A stretch of DNA of 64,000 bases from Bacteroidales bacterium UBA5382 (GTDB taxonomy: Bacteria > Bacteroidota > Bacteroidia > Bacteroidales > Dysgonomonadaceae): assembly GCA_002409745.1 (NCBI GenBank), contig DHOU01000037.1, positions 112,460 to 176,459 on the forward strand, given 5' to 3'. The notes under the pieces are model-generated. The model ran no database searches. It was not told the DNA's origin and was given only the letters and a program-made list of their open reading frames with translations. The position numbers and the translations under genes were made by a program. Numbering within the stretch: position 1 is the stretch's first letter; each line of letters starts with the position of its first letter. Below, one piece after another: positions 17,714 to 27,395 of this stretch.

Positions 17714-19168
17714 TTACTTCTGTTTTTTTCGCGCTTGCAGTTCCCATGTGCGAATACGGTCTTTATAGGTGTTATGCGCATTCATCTTGACAATATCGAG
17801 CGACGCATCGGAATTGTCTTCCCAACGGCGGCAAAGATACAGTACGTCGTAAATGCGGCCGATTTGATAGTTGCGGGAGATATTCAATCCCAACGCATAA
17901 TCCTCGCCGTAGCTTGTATTGGGGACTTTTATATCGCGAAGAACCGGCGTGTAGAAAGCGCGGGGAGCGCCGAGACCGTTAATGCGCAGCGCGTTGTTAC
18001 GCCCGTTTTCGGTAGTCCATTCCTTGTGATCGATAATACCGGGAGGAATCTCTTCCATGGCGAAGTTCGTCATCTTGTACGTCCCGACAACCATCGCGCA
18101 GTTCTGTTCGTAAAACGCGTCGACAATCGTTTGAAGGGTGTTTTCGCTGCTGTAAACGTCGTCGCTGTCGAGTTGTACGGCGAATTTTCCGCATTGGGGG
18201 TGATGCACACCTGTGTTCCAGCATCCGCCGATACCTAAATCGTCGCGTTCGGGGAGGAGATGGATGACCCGTTTATCGTGGGTAAATTTCTCAATGGCTT
18301 CGCTCGTACCGTCTGTCGAATGATTATCAATGATAATAAGATTGAATTTGAAAGCGGCTTTTTGCTTTAATACCGATTCGATGGCGTCGCTAATGGTCTT
18401 GATGCGGTTGCGCACGGGGATGATGACGGATGCTTCGAACTCAAAATGTGTGTCGTTAAACGCAATCGTCTTGAATTGAGGCTTCAGAAATGCGCCTACG
18501 TCTTTCAGATGTTCTGTACAAACCTGTTCCATTTCGATTTGTACTTTGCGGTTTTTGGGATCGACATAATCGAATATTTTCTCGCCCGATTTACGGGTGT
18601 CTTCTTCGATTTCCGTATAGAGATATTCGTTGATATGTACCAGCGGATGGGCTTGCGATACTTTCAGCCGCAGGTCATAAAGTCCCGCATACCGGTAATC
18701 GATGCCGCTCATCTTTCCGGTGGCATCTTTCAGCGCTTGTGAACGGTAAACGAGGAGCGAGCCGAAGTTAAAATCATCGCGCAGGCTGCCTTCCTGATAA
18801 TCGATAACGGGATGGTTCTTTTTCGTTCCGTCGACCATCGCGTAATAGTCGGCATATACCATTCCGGCGGAAGAGTCTTCAGCTATCCGCAACATGCGTT
18901 CCAATGCGAAATAGCCGAGTTGGAGCACACTCGATTTTTGATAAATAAGCGTGTATTCCGAAGTGGATCTTTCGGCAATGGCTTGAATCGTGCGGGTACT
19001 TTGTATCGAGTCTATTTCGATGATTTCCGTCCCTTGCAACGGTTGTAATCCTTTTTGCGGAGCAAGCAGATAAATGGTATTCACCAACTCCGATTGTTGA
19101 AGGGCGGCCACAGTCTTGACAGCCTGTTCGGGCTGCGAATAAAGAATAAAAGCGTTTATCTTTTTCAT
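17714..19168 (-). CDS. Two-domain family 2 glycosyltransferase
   Basis: 484 residues, soluble. The C-terminal half (from about residue 243, ASVIIPVRNRIKTISDAIESVL) is a canonical GT-A domain with IIDNHSTDGTSEAI and the metal-binding VQLDSDDVYSSEN. The N-terminal half has a similar order of elements (YILLA-type strands, then AGMVYADYYAMVDG and FNFGSLLVYRSQAL) but lacks a full DxD region; it may be a degenerate GT-A domain. It would transfer a sugar from a nucleotide donor. Its position before spoIID suggests work on wall or surface glycan; the acceptor is unknown. Confidence 0.88.
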   Translation of the reverse strand: MKKINAFILYSQPEQAVKTVAALQQSELVNTIYLLAPQKGLQPLQGTEIIEIDSIQSTRTIQAIAERSTSEYTLIYQKSSVLQLGYFALERMLRIAEDSSAGMVYADYYAMVDGTKKNHPVIDYQEGSLRDDFNFGSLLVYRSQALKDATGKMSGIDYRYAGLYDLRLKVSQAHPLVHINEYLYTEIEEDTRKSGEKIFDYVDPKNRKVQIEMEQVCTEHLKDVGAFLKPQFKTIAFNDTHFEFEASVIIPVRNRIKTISDAIESVLKQKAAFKFNLIIIDNHSTDGTSEAIEKFTHDKRVIHLLPERDDLGIGGCWNTGVHHPQCGKFAVQLDSDDVYSSENTLQTIVDAFYEQNCAMVVGTYKMTNFAMEEIPPGIIDHKEWTTENGRNNALRINGLGAPRAFYTPVLRDIKVPNTSYGEDYALGLNISRNYQIGRIYDVLYLCRRWEDNSDASLDIVKMNAHNTYKDRIRTWELQARKKQK

Positions 19169-19232
19169 ATTGTCTTTTGCTATTCGGGCTTCGCCCGGTT
19201 TTTGTCTAAAGTCTTATGTCTTATGTTACCGG

Positions 19233-19434
19233 TGGTCTCCGGTCATCAGTCTCCGGTCATCAGTCTCCGGTCATCAGTCTCCGGTCATCAGTCGCTGGTC
19301 ATCAGTCTCCGGTTTCCGGTCGTTAGACCTTGACTCTTATGACTTTTGTAGACCTTCGGCTTAATTCGTCATTCGTCATTTGTCATTCGTCATTTGTCAT
19401 TTGTCATTCGTCATTTGTCATTTGTCATTTGTAA
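19233..19434. repeat. 14-mer and 7-mer tandem repeats between amidase and GT genes
   Basis: First about six copies of a 14-nt unit (CCGGTCATCAGTCT and close variants, 19233-19320), then a spacer, then about ten 7-nt units GTCATTC/GTCATTT up to the amidase stop at 19435. Nothing else was recognised in the 265-nt gap. Confidence 0.85.
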
Positions 19435-22400
19435 TTATAATCCCATCGCTTGTAAAATACCTTTCAGTAATTCGTCTCTTTTCGCTTGCTCTTTCACCGA
19501 TTCAATGGGAAAGCCCAATACGCACGTCGAATACGCATCGCCATTATAAAGCGTTCCCGCGCTCAGGTTGTTTTCCGAATACCGAAAGACGGTATAAGCG
19601 TTTTTGCCGGCGGGCTCGACCGCATCGGGATTCTCGACTACGTAACTCTCGCTGTTCAATTCATTATAATACTTGTAACTTCCTTGTAGGGATGCGAAAG
19701 GCGAGGCGACCGATTTGATGTTGCCTGTGACGGCGCCGTAATTGTTGCGCCATTTGAACTTTAATGTTTCCTGCGCCCATTTGCGGTCGTTTTCGGTGGC
19801 GAAAGGATTGTCCCAAAGATCCGTTCCCACAAAAGCGCCGCTGACAATCAGGTTTCCGCCACGTTTACAATATTCCGCAATGAGTTGTTGTTCTACCGGT
19901 GAGAACGTTTTATATTTCGGCGGCATGGCTCCGCGTGCAACGGTCCATTCCCGTTGTTTTCCTAAAATCCAATCGATTACGCGGTAATCATCCAGTCGGA
20001 CGGCATTCTGTGCGATAGCTTGTGCGCTTGATGAAACGAAAGAATAACCTGCTTTCGCGAACGATTGTCCGTGGATATAGGGATAATCGAATGTATTGCC
20101 GGCGATCGGTGTCGTTTCGTAATTGGCGTCGCTGTCGCCGAATCCCGATGCGTCGTCATCCATCCACGGGATGACGCGGCGGAACTCGTGCATCTGCCCG
20201 ATAAACTGATGTTCCGAAAGATAAGGCACGCCATTGTCTATGCGCCCGACAAAGCCCGCGATACCGTCGCTTGAAGAGAAAGAGAACGGAGCGGATACGC
20301 GCGTGAAGCCGTTTACGATAAGCGCAACGCCTTTTTCGTCGCTTTTACGGCATACGGAAAGGATTTCCGACGGGAAGCTTTGCCCTCCGCCGTTGACGGC
20401 CGCCACTTTAAAACGGTATATTTTGTCTTTTTCTATGCGAAGTCGATAGACGTTCTTGTCAACCGGGGTTCCATTGTCGAATCCGCCGTCGCCGATGCGC
20501 GTATAGATGATGTATTGTTGCGCTTTTGCCGTAGGTTCGGCCGCATCAGGTGTCTCCTCCCATTTCAACTCGATTTCTGTTTCTCCGGTAAATGCTGCGC
20601 TGAATTGTTGCACCGGTAACGGTTGCACGACATAGGGGCGGTTGTATTGTCCGGCGATGAATTTGAGCATTCCTTTATAGATGGCGCGGCTGACGGTAAA
20701 GCGGAAAGTCGGATCGAGTCCGTAGCGCATGTCTGCCAAATTTTGATGCGACAGCAATTCGAGTAACATGGTAGGGACATTGGGGACCCGCGCTTCGCTG
20801 TATGAGCGGTTCCACATGTGGCGGCGCGTCCAATTAGGCTCGAACTCGCGCCGTATGTCGGATACGATTTCATCCATAATCAAATCCGTCAGATCGCGGG
20901 ATGCCCATCGTGAACGGCCGTTCTCGAAATGTTCATCATTGTGATGCGTCATATAAATACCGAGTGTTCCGATAATGCTATCGTTCAAGGTTGTTCCGGC
21001 ATCGGAATGAAAAGCGAACGCCAAATCGACGGGTATATGCAATCCCTGTTCGCGGGGAAGGACGGAAGAGCCTCCGGCGAGATAATTCACCCAGAACCCG
21101 CGGCTTTGGTAATCATCGGTATAGTCGTTTTTACTTTCGCTGCGATTGTAAATGCTGTCCGGCGCACCGGCCCATTGCAACCAATAACGGGAGCCTTCGG
21201 TGTAACGCGGATAGCCGCTGATTTCAGGCTCGAACGATACGGCAGGGCGCAATTTTTGCTTATCCGCAAGCCTGTCGGAACTCTTTGTGTTTTCCTCTTC
21301 GAATCCCTCCGGATGAGGCATGCGGGCGATGTTTCCCATTCCGCCGCCGATTTTCACCGCATCGGCGGTAACAATCCGTCCGGCTTTACGAGTCTTGTTC
21401 GTCAAGACAATGCGATGGTTTTTTCCCTGATCGAAAAGGAATGATCCGAGAAAAATCCATGTGCCGCCGCCCATCTGCTGATTAACCGAAAAGTCGGTTT
21501 GACCTCCCGCATGATACACCCGGTACAAGGCTTCGTCGGTGCTATTTAGCAACGTTTGATAGGAGACATAGACGCCGTAAACGCCTTTTTCGGGAATGTC
21601 GGGCGTCCACGTAATGGCGCTTTCATTTCCTTTTGTAATCGTTTTGATTTGTCGTGCCGTGCCCATCCTGAACGGGTTTTCGCCGTCGACATAAAACTTT
21701 TTCGGATTTGCGAAACCCGGAGATGACGTGTTTTGCCATTGTTCACGGGCGTTTTGTTCCGTGTATTCCGCACCCCGCGAACTGCCGTTGTTATCAATGA
21801 TGATTTCGTGCGTATTATAATCCCGTTCGCGGGGAAGCAATACGTTGGCGCCGGCATTTTCGAGCATCGGCACCAAAAACGGGACGACATAACTCTGTGT
21901 ATAGAGGTCTTCGACGGTTTGGAAAATACGCGCGCGTTGCCATTCCCATCGGGAGAGTTTTTGCTCGTAATACCATCCGTGGCTTTGCCACAAAGCGATA
22001 TGATTGTTCGTTAGTCCCTGTTCGAAGTGCTGAACCGGAGAGGATACATTTGTTATTAATGGCGTCTTGACTTTCTGTGCAATGATACGGCTTTTGTCTT
22101 TTTTTGTTTGCCGTCGATGAATGTTGGGTATTAATTCCGATATTTCCTGTCCGTCGGTAACTATGCGGATAGCGAATTTTTTCTTGTCTGCCGGAAGGTA
22201 ATATCGCACACTGTCATAAAGGCGTTTTACCGTTTCTTCACGCATGGGCATATAAGAAAGCGAAAGTCCTGCAAAGAGTTCAATCGACTTTTGACGATCG
22301 TTCAAAGCGGTACTATCGACTGTGATTCTCCCCGGATGTTGCATTATTTCCTGATAGATGGCCGAAAAAGACGAAGAGACAGATTGCCTGATATCTGAAT

Positions 22401-22476
22401 TGGTTATTTTCTGTTCTTGAGAAAAGGATTCGAAAATAAGCGCAAATGCAAAAATAAAAATAATAAATCTTTTCAT
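19435..22476 (-). CDS. Secreted N-acetylmuramoyl-L-alanine amidase with golvesin-type insert
   Basis: 1013 residues with a signal peptide (FIIFIFAFALIFESFSQ). Pieces of an amidase_3-type zinc hydrolase are spread over the chain: ALWQSHGWYY and LLPRERDYNTHE before, DLAFAFHSDAGTT and TMLLELLSHQNLADMRYG after, an inserted golvesin C-terminal-like beta domain (about 250-380: FYVDGENPFRMGTARQIKT to TADAVKIGGGMGNIAR). A fibronectin-like segment (about 610-710) and a C-terminal domain that may be a Rossmann-like glutamine-amidotransferase-type fold (NLIVSGAFVGTDLWDNP) follow. Homologues are often labelled xanthan lyase, a misleading name. It should strip peptides from glycan. Near the SusC/SusD locus. 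Confidence 0.85.
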   Translation of the reverse strand: MKRFIIFIFAFALIFESFSQEQKITNSDIRQSVSSSFSAIYQEIMQHPGRITVDSTALNDRQKSIELFAGLSLSYMPMREETVKRLYDSVRYYLPADKKKFAIRIVTDGQEISELIPNIHRRQTKKDKSRIIAQKVKTPLITNVSSPVQHFEQGLTNNHIALWQSHGWYYEQKLSRWEWQRARIFQTVEDLYTQSYVVPFLVPMLENAGANVLLPRERDYNTHEIIIDNNGSSRGAEYTEQNAREQWQNTSSPGFANPKKFYVDGENPFRMGTARQIKTITKGNESAITWTPDIPEKGVYGVYVSYQTLLNSTDEALYRVYHAGGQTDFSVNQQMGGGTWIFLGSFLFDQGKNHRIVLTNKTRKAGRIVTADAVKIGGGMGNIARMPHPEGFEEENTKSSDRLADKQKLRPAVSFEPEISGYPRYTEGSRYWLQWAGAPDSIYNRSESKNDYTDDYQSRGFWVNYLAGGSSVLPREQGLHIPVDLAFAFHSDAGTTLNDSIIGTLGIYMTHHNDEHFENGRSRWASRDLTDLIMDEIVSDIRREFEPNWTRRHMWNRSYSEARVPNVPTMLLELLSHQNLADMRYGLDPTFRFTVSRAIYKGMLKFIAGQYNRPYVVQPLPVQQFSAAFTGETEIELKWEETPDAAEPTAKAQQYIIYTRIGDGGFDNGTPVDKNVYRLRIEKDKIYRFKVAAVNGGGQSFPSEILSVCRKSDEKGVALIVNGFTRVSAPFSFSSSDGIAGFVGRIDNGVPYLSEHQFIGQMHEFRRVIPWMDDDASGFGDSDANYETTPIAGNTFDYPYIHGQSFAKAGYSFVSSSAQAIAQNAVRLDDYRVIDWILGKQREWTVARGAMPPKYKTFSPVEQQLIAEYCKRGGNLIVSGAFVGTDLWDNPFATENDRKWAQETLKFKWRNNYGAVTGNIKSVASPFASLQGSYKYYNELNSESYVVENPDAVEPAGKNAYTVFRYSENNLSAGTLYNGDAYSTCVLGFPIESVKEQAKRDELLKGILQAMGL

Positions 22477-22561
22477 ATTTCAATAGAATAGGCCGACGAC
22501 GGTATTATTCAATAATTCCAGCAAAAATAATGAATATTATCGATTTATTGGATATATTCCG

Positions 22562-24025
22562 TCACTTCTTTTCTATTAATTCGGAAGGGTTACTTTCTTT
22601 GTTATCCTTATTCATTGTCGTTATACAATAATGTCCTGCTAACTTTACGTCCATACTATTGTCTTTCGTCATTCCCAACACTTGTCCTTCTTTTTTCAGA
22701 TCGGAAAAATAATATACAATCGATTTTACGTCTCCCGTTGTATTCCATATCAAGCGATTGTTTTCTATTTTAATGTCTTTTGCTTCTGATGGGGCAGGAG
22801 CAACACTACGTCCGGCGAATGGAATAACCGCTTCGTTTTTGTAAATAGATGCCAGTTTGTCGGTTATTTCGATTTTATTGAATAATAGATATCTTGCACT
22901 GTACATCGCATTCCCTACTACTTTCTTGTTCCGTTTGGTCAACTCAAATTGCCGGTCTAATTCCTGAGTCGATTGAAAGGCGGATGGGCTAGTGCCGTCT
23001 CCAAACTTGTATAATGCATGGCCTACCATCAATAGGGCTTTTCCATTGTATTGCGACCACCAGTTGAGCCGCGTTTGAAAATCGTTATAAGAATTTCCGA
23101 TCTCCTGATATAATTGCGGTATGAGGATATCTACCCATCCTTCTTTACACCACTTGGAGACATCAGCATATAGCGTTTTAAGACTATAATCGGGATTTGC
23201 CGCAGGCGACACAGAAAAAACGACTTCCGGCTTCGTGGCAACGATGGCATCATAAACTCCTTTGATGGTTTTATCGACATTTGCCCTCCGAAAATCTTCG
23301 ATAGAGGAAAACTCCGCCCCGTATTTTTCATAATCTTGTTTATCAGATACCATCGTACCTGCCGAAGAGGGATCCGGATAAAAATAATCGTCAAAATGAA
23401 TGCCGTCGACATCGTATTTCGTTATCAGGTCTTTGACGATATCGGCAAGACGTTGCCTTACTTCGGGTAATGCAGGGTTATATATTTGAATTTTTTCATG
23501 ACTGAGCACCCATTCCGGTTTTACAGAGCGATGAAGTTCCGGATAAGGCGTGGCGTTATTTGTTCTTGTGGCAATTCGATATGGGTTCATCCATGCATGG
23601 AATTCGATATCTCTTGCATGAGCTTCCTCAATCATAAAGGCAAGCACGTCATATCTGGGATCTTTTCCCCTGTCTCCGGTAATCCACTTGCACCAGGGTT
23701 CATAAGGAGAATTATAAAAAGCATCGCCCATCCCTTTTACCTGAAAGAATACTGCATTCATATTCAGTTCTTTCAATTTATCCAGATACGTAATGTATTG
23801 TCGTTTTTGAACCTCCGGATCGTATTTTTCCATGGGCCAGTCCAAACCCCAAACCGTCGCTATCCATACGGCTCTCATTTCTTTCTTAGGAAAAATAAGT
23901 TCCGATTCTTCCGGAACGGTTGGTTTATCCGGATTGTCTATGTCTATTTCCGGATCTTTATTACAGGAAAAAAAAGATACTATCGCCAAGGATATAATAG
24001 AGGTATAAAATAAAAGTTTTTTCAT
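22562..24025 (-). CDS. GHL10-family glycoside hydrolase-like lipoprotein
   Basis: 487 residues with lipobox SFFSC, so an outer-membrane or periplasmic lipoprotein. The GHL10 (DUF187) barrel runs from KKEMRAVWIATVWGLDWP to about residue 380. Typical motifs are NMNAVFFQVKGMGDAFYNS, DIEFHAWMNPYRI, DVDGIHFDDYFYPD (catalytic acid region), VVFSVSPAANPD and WVDILIPQLY. A small beta-domain follows, perhaps Ig-like. Substrate is unknown; members are suspected to cut peptidoglycan or other glycans. It follows the DUF4623-like gene across a strong hairpin. Confidence 0.92.
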   Translation of the reverse strand: MKKLLFYTSIISLAIVSFFSCNKDPEIDIDNPDKPTVPEESELIFPKKEMRAVWIATVWGLDWPMEKYDPEVQKRQYITYLDKLKELNMNAVFFQVKGMGDAFYNSPYEPWCKWITGDRGKDPRYDVLAFMIEEAHARDIEFHAWMNPYRIATRTNNATPYPELHRSVKPEWVLSHEKIQIYNPALPEVRQRLADIVKDLITKYDVDGIHFDDYFYPDPSSAGTMVSDKQDYEKYGAEFSSIEDFRRANVDKTIKGVYDAIVATKPEVVFSVSPAANPDYSLKTLYADVSKWCKEGWVDILIPQLYQEIGNSYNDFQTRLNWWSQYNGKALLMVGHALYKFGDGTSPSAFQSTQELDRQFELTKRNKKVVGNAMYSARYLLFNKIEITDKLASIYKNEAVIPFAGRSVAPAPSEAKDIKIENNRLIWNTTGDVKSIVYYFSDLKKEGQVLGMTKDNSMDVKLAGHYCITTMNKDNKESNPSELIEKK

Positions 24026-24059
24026 CTTTCAATTTAAAATAAGAATTATATCATAAATA

Positions 24060-24112
24060 AGGCGATAAACTTTTTGAGAAGTGTATTATAAACGGCAAAA
24101 AGTTTATCGCCT
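24060..24112 (-). terminator. Strong intercistronic hairpin upstream of the GHL10 gene
   Basis: A perfect 17-bp stem, arms AGGCGATAAACTTTTTG and CAAAAAGTTTATCGCCT, with a 19-nt loop. On the minus strand it lies after the DUF4623-like gene and before the GHL10 start, followed by a weak TTATTTATG tract. It could partly terminate or protect the SusC/SusD transcript. Confidence 0.65.
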
Positions 24113-24139
24113 ATGTATTGAATTTATCTCTATACAGAA

Positions 24140-25573
24140 TTAATCGTCCAACGTTTTCTTGGGAAATTCAACAATTACGAATCCTGCATCCGCCGATGCC
24201 GAAAATAATAATAATTTATCGTCATTTCCTTCCGCATCTTTTTCTACAAACCAACCGCTTTGAGTCGATGGCGCCGAGTTTATAGGACCTAATAACGGAT
24301 ATTGATATAAAGGCTGCATAGTCCCTTCTTCAAAAATCTTCAATGCTTCGGCAATGCTGCTACCTTTGGTAATATCATATACATACATTGCAACCGCATC
24401 ATCGCCTCGGCGTGCAGCCGTTGTCATCAATAAATAACGTTCATCATTGAAGTAAACCACACGCGGGTCGGAACCGGTGAGAGGGATGGACGCATTTTTC
24501 ATTTTATAGGATACCTGCGCTTCGTTGCTGGTAACCATGATTGGGACCTCGTATCCGGTAAGCAGATATTCTTCGGTTTTACCGACTCTGTTCATATTCA
24601 TAAAACCCGTTACACCGGTTTGAGTAGGCAGTATTGTCGGTTCTGAGATGGACGTGAAGTTGGTCACTTTCAACCGAAGAATTTGAGTAACGGCATTATC
24701 TCCAAAAAACATGTATCCGTTTCCATTTTCATCTACATTTACCGAAAGGTTATCGCCGTGCCGTGCTCCTGCTCCTTCGATGTTCGCTTTATTGATGTTT
24801 GCTATCACTTCCGGCTCTTTCGTAGGATCGGTCCAATGATAGATTTTCAAGGGAGAGACTAATCCTCCCGAAAGGTTCGCGATATAAGTATGTCCGTGTA
24901 TTTGCGCGCCACAGTTAACGACAAATGTCCCTCCCGCAACTCCTGTTAGATTCAGGGGAATGGGCTTGATTTCATTTTTCTTTAAATCTTCCACTTTCAG
25001 TAGATGGGACCCCTCGGTGGCACGAGTAACAATTAGTACATGTTCACCGTCGAAGCCCGTTCCTCTGGTGCTTAATCCTTTGAACGAAGGATACACCGGA
25101 TTACCGAGTTCATTGTTCGTATTATCATAGATTTGGAATTTATTGAAATCGGCACCAAATACGGGGATATTCAATCTTAGAGTTACGAAATATTCACGAA
25201 ACCGAGGCTCATTGACGATTTTTATTACAATGGTTTTTGCATCGTTTCCTTCTTCGAAAGAAAATTCATAAGCCTCTTGGTTTAATTTCGCACCATCGGA
25301 CATTTCTGCTTCGAATTTGATAGCCGAAAGATTTGTTTCGGGATCGATTCTCGGGAACCACACTGTTTTGGCGTTTTCATCTATAACACCTTCTACAACA
25401 GTATTCCCTTCTTTTCCTGCATTGACAATCTTTATGGATTTCAACACAACTTGATTAGGAGACTCGATGTTTTCCGGATAGTTTTCTCCGCACGAGGTGA
25501 GAAAGAGAGAAAAGAATGCCGTTGCCAATCCGATTAATAATGTGTATTTTATTTTTTGCATATTGCTAATCAT
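24140..25573 (-). CDS. DUF4623-like lipoprotein of the SusC/SusD locus
   Basis: 477 residues (473 if the second ATG at 25561 is used, which gives the neater signal MQKIKYTLLIGLATAFFSLF with lipobox FLTSC). After a 100-residue beta domain with two DUF5018-like strands (TVVEGVIDENAKTVWF, TIVIKIVNEPRFREYFVTL) comes a repeat-rich part resembling a beta-propeller (GENHLLK-type blades: STRGTGFDGEHVLIV, GHTYIANLSGG, NGYMFFGDNAV). Such lipoproteins are often the third gene after SusC and SusD and may bind ligand on the surface. Its stop is 114 nt from the GHL10 start. Confidence 0.75.
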   Translation of the reverse strand: MISNMQKIKYTLLIGLATAFFSLFLTSCGENYPENIESPNQVVLKSIKIVNAGKEGNTVVEGVIDENAKTVWFPRIDPETNLSAIKFEAEMSDGAKLNQEAYEFSFEEGNDAKTIVIKIVNEPRFREYFVTLRLNIPVFGADFNKFQIYDNTNNELGNPVYPSFKGLSTRGTGFDGEHVLIVTRATEGSHLLKVEDLKKNEIKPIPLNLTGVAGGTFVVNCGAQIHGHTYIANLSGGLVSPLKIYHWTDPTKEPEVIANINKANIEGAGARHGDNLSVNVDENGNGYMFFGDNAVTQILRLKVTNFTSISEPTILPTQTGVTGFMNMNRVGKTEEYLLTGYEVPIMVTSNEAQVSYKMKNASIPLTGSDPRVVYFNDERYLLMTTAARRGDDAVAMYVYDITKGSSIAEALKIFEEGTMQPLYQYPLLGPINSAPSTQSGWFVEKDAEGNDDKLLLFSASADAGFVIVEFPKKTLDD

Positions 25574-25591
25574 TTTAATCAGTTTAATTAA

Positions 25592-27376
25592 TTAATTTTG
25601 AGGCCAACCTTGGGTTTGCTGAAGTTTATAGCCTTTGCTTTCATAATTATCCATTTGGGTTTTACCTACCGGCGACAAATAAGGATTCACATTTACTTGA
25701 TTAAGGAACGGTTGGCGCCCTTTCGTAACGGTTGCTTTATAGAAGCCTACCATTTCTGCATTATTATTACCATTATAAACGATTGTGGTTCCATCGGCTT
25801 TTGTTACGGAAAATTCATTTGCGTTTCCAGCCGTAAGTTGGTCTTTCGCTTCTACTGGAAAGTTTACCCAGGCGCCTGACAGTAATTCGGAATGCATATC
25901 GGTATCCATATATTCGAGTTTAGCCCAACGTTTCAAATCGGCAAGACGTAAATTCTCAAAGATAAATTCCATGCGACGTTCCCTGCGGATTTCCCATAAT
26001 AAAGAAGAAACATTCGGATCTTTGGCTGGGTCATTCGGTAAGGCATCCAGCATCATGGCTTTTGTTTTTTGGACTCCTTTCTCCACTGCTTCCGGAGCTA
26101 ATGGACGGTCACGGATTTTATTGATGGAGGCGTCTATATCTTCCTGAGTTACGGCTGAACCCCCAATAGTTGCCAACTCCGCTTTCGATTCAATCCAATT
26201 GAGTAATATTTCCGCGTAGCGCAAAATTGGAGCATCGGTAACATTATTGGATCCTTTTAGTTCGTTGGGAACCGTTCCTGTTTCTTCCACTGCTTTTATT
26301 CCATATCGGGGGAAAAATTTGACGGGGAACAGAAAGGAACCTTTTGCGTTGATCTCGGGTTTGTCATAAAATGTTCCTTCAAAGCGTGAATCCCGAGTTT
26401 TTACTAAATTCGCAATTGTAAAATCTTTCGCTCCTTCTGTCGTGGAGTTTTGCCATACGTTTCCGTCAACGCAGAGGAATGCCTTGAGCAAATCCGTCGT
26501 TCCCCCGTAGTTGATGGAGTTGGCCGGATTATTATAATGCGCTACACTGTGTGTTACTTTTATTTCAGCGTTATAATTCCGGAAAAGAATACACTCTTTA
26601 TTACTTTTAAGATCGTTCGATGTGAATAAGGTCCTAAAATCTGAGTCAATGTAATATTTATTACTGTTTATAATAAATTCGGAAGCCTCTTTTGCTAATG
26701 TCAGGAATTTTGTAGCGCGTTCGTTATTTTTGTAATAATATTTTTGCCAGGTCCCTTCGTATAATGCGATTCGTGAAATAAATCCGGCTACGATATACCT
26801 ATTTACGGTTTGATCGCCGTCGTTCAATCGCACGTTTTGGAAGGCAAATTGCAAGTCATCGTAAACAGCATCCATTACGTTGTTTCGGGGAGTGCGTGCC
26901 TTGTATAAGTCGTCCATATCTATGTCGCTCACAACATGGTCATAATAAGGAACATCTCCATAGGTGAAAACCAGGTCAGCATATTCCATACCCCTAAAAA
27001 AACGGCCTATCCCCATCCAATGATTATAGGCTTCCTCCGGGAGAATATCCTGCATTCTGTTTCCTACCCTGTCTATCAGAATATTGATGGAACGCAATGT
27101 CTTCATACTCCATATATTGCTGTTGGGAACAGAGCGCGTAAAATTACCTTGATTTCCCCGTTGTACGACATCGTCGTTGAATAACGATACATCGGTACTA
27201 TATCCGGTAAAGAAACCCGTATAAAATTGGTTGGCATATAGCCGAACCTTATCCTCGCTAGTCCATGCCGTTTCGTCGTTTTCATTGCTTAAAGGCGGGC
27301 GATCGAGAAAGTCTTCGCATCCCGAAATGAAGAGAAGCATCCAAAATAAAGAGATGATAATTATTTTATTTTTCAT
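25592..27376 (-). CDS. RagB/SusD-family nutrient-binding outer-membrane lipoprotein
   Basis: 594 residues, lipobox FISGC followed by EDFLDRPPLSNEND, the hallmark SusD start. TPR-like helices are visible in ADLVFTYGDVPYYDHV and RNNVMDAVYDDLQFAFQNV, and the C-terminal SusD region in LLWEIRRERRMEFIFENLRLADLKRW. It would form the lid that binds ligand over the SusC channel. Located 19 nt downstream of SusC on the same transcript. The ligand cannot be told from the sequence; the context hints at wall-derived glycan. Confidence 0.97.
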   Translation of the reverse strand: MKNKIIIISLFWMLLFISGCEDFLDRPPLSNENDETAWTSEDKVRLYANQFYTGFFTGYSTDVSLFNDDVVQRGNQGNFTRSVPNSNIWSMKTLRSINILIDRVGNRMQDILPEEAYNHWMGIGRFFRGMEYADLVFTYGDVPYYDHVVSDIDMDDLYKARTPRNNVMDAVYDDLQFAFQNVRLNDGDQTVNRYIVAGFISRIALYEGTWQKYYYKNNERATKFLTLAKEASEFIINSNKYYIDSDFRTLFTSNDLKSNKECILFRNYNAEIKVTHSVAHYNNPANSINYGGTTDLLKAFLCVDGNVWQNSTTEGAKDFTIANLVKTRDSRFEGTFYDKPEINAKGSFLFPVKFFPRYGIKAVEETGTVPNELKGSNNVTDAPILRYAEILLNWIESKAELATIGGSAVTQEDIDASINKIRDRPLAPEAVEKGVQKTKAMMLDALPNDPAKDPNVSSLLWEIRRERRMEFIFENLRLADLKRWAKLEYMDTDMHSELLSGAWVNFPVEAKDQLTAGNANEFSVTKADGTTIVYNGNNNAEMVGFYKATVTKGRQPFLNQVNVNPYLSPVGKTQMDNYESKGYKLQQTQGWPQN

Positions 27377-27395
27377 TTTATTCTGTTTTTATGTA

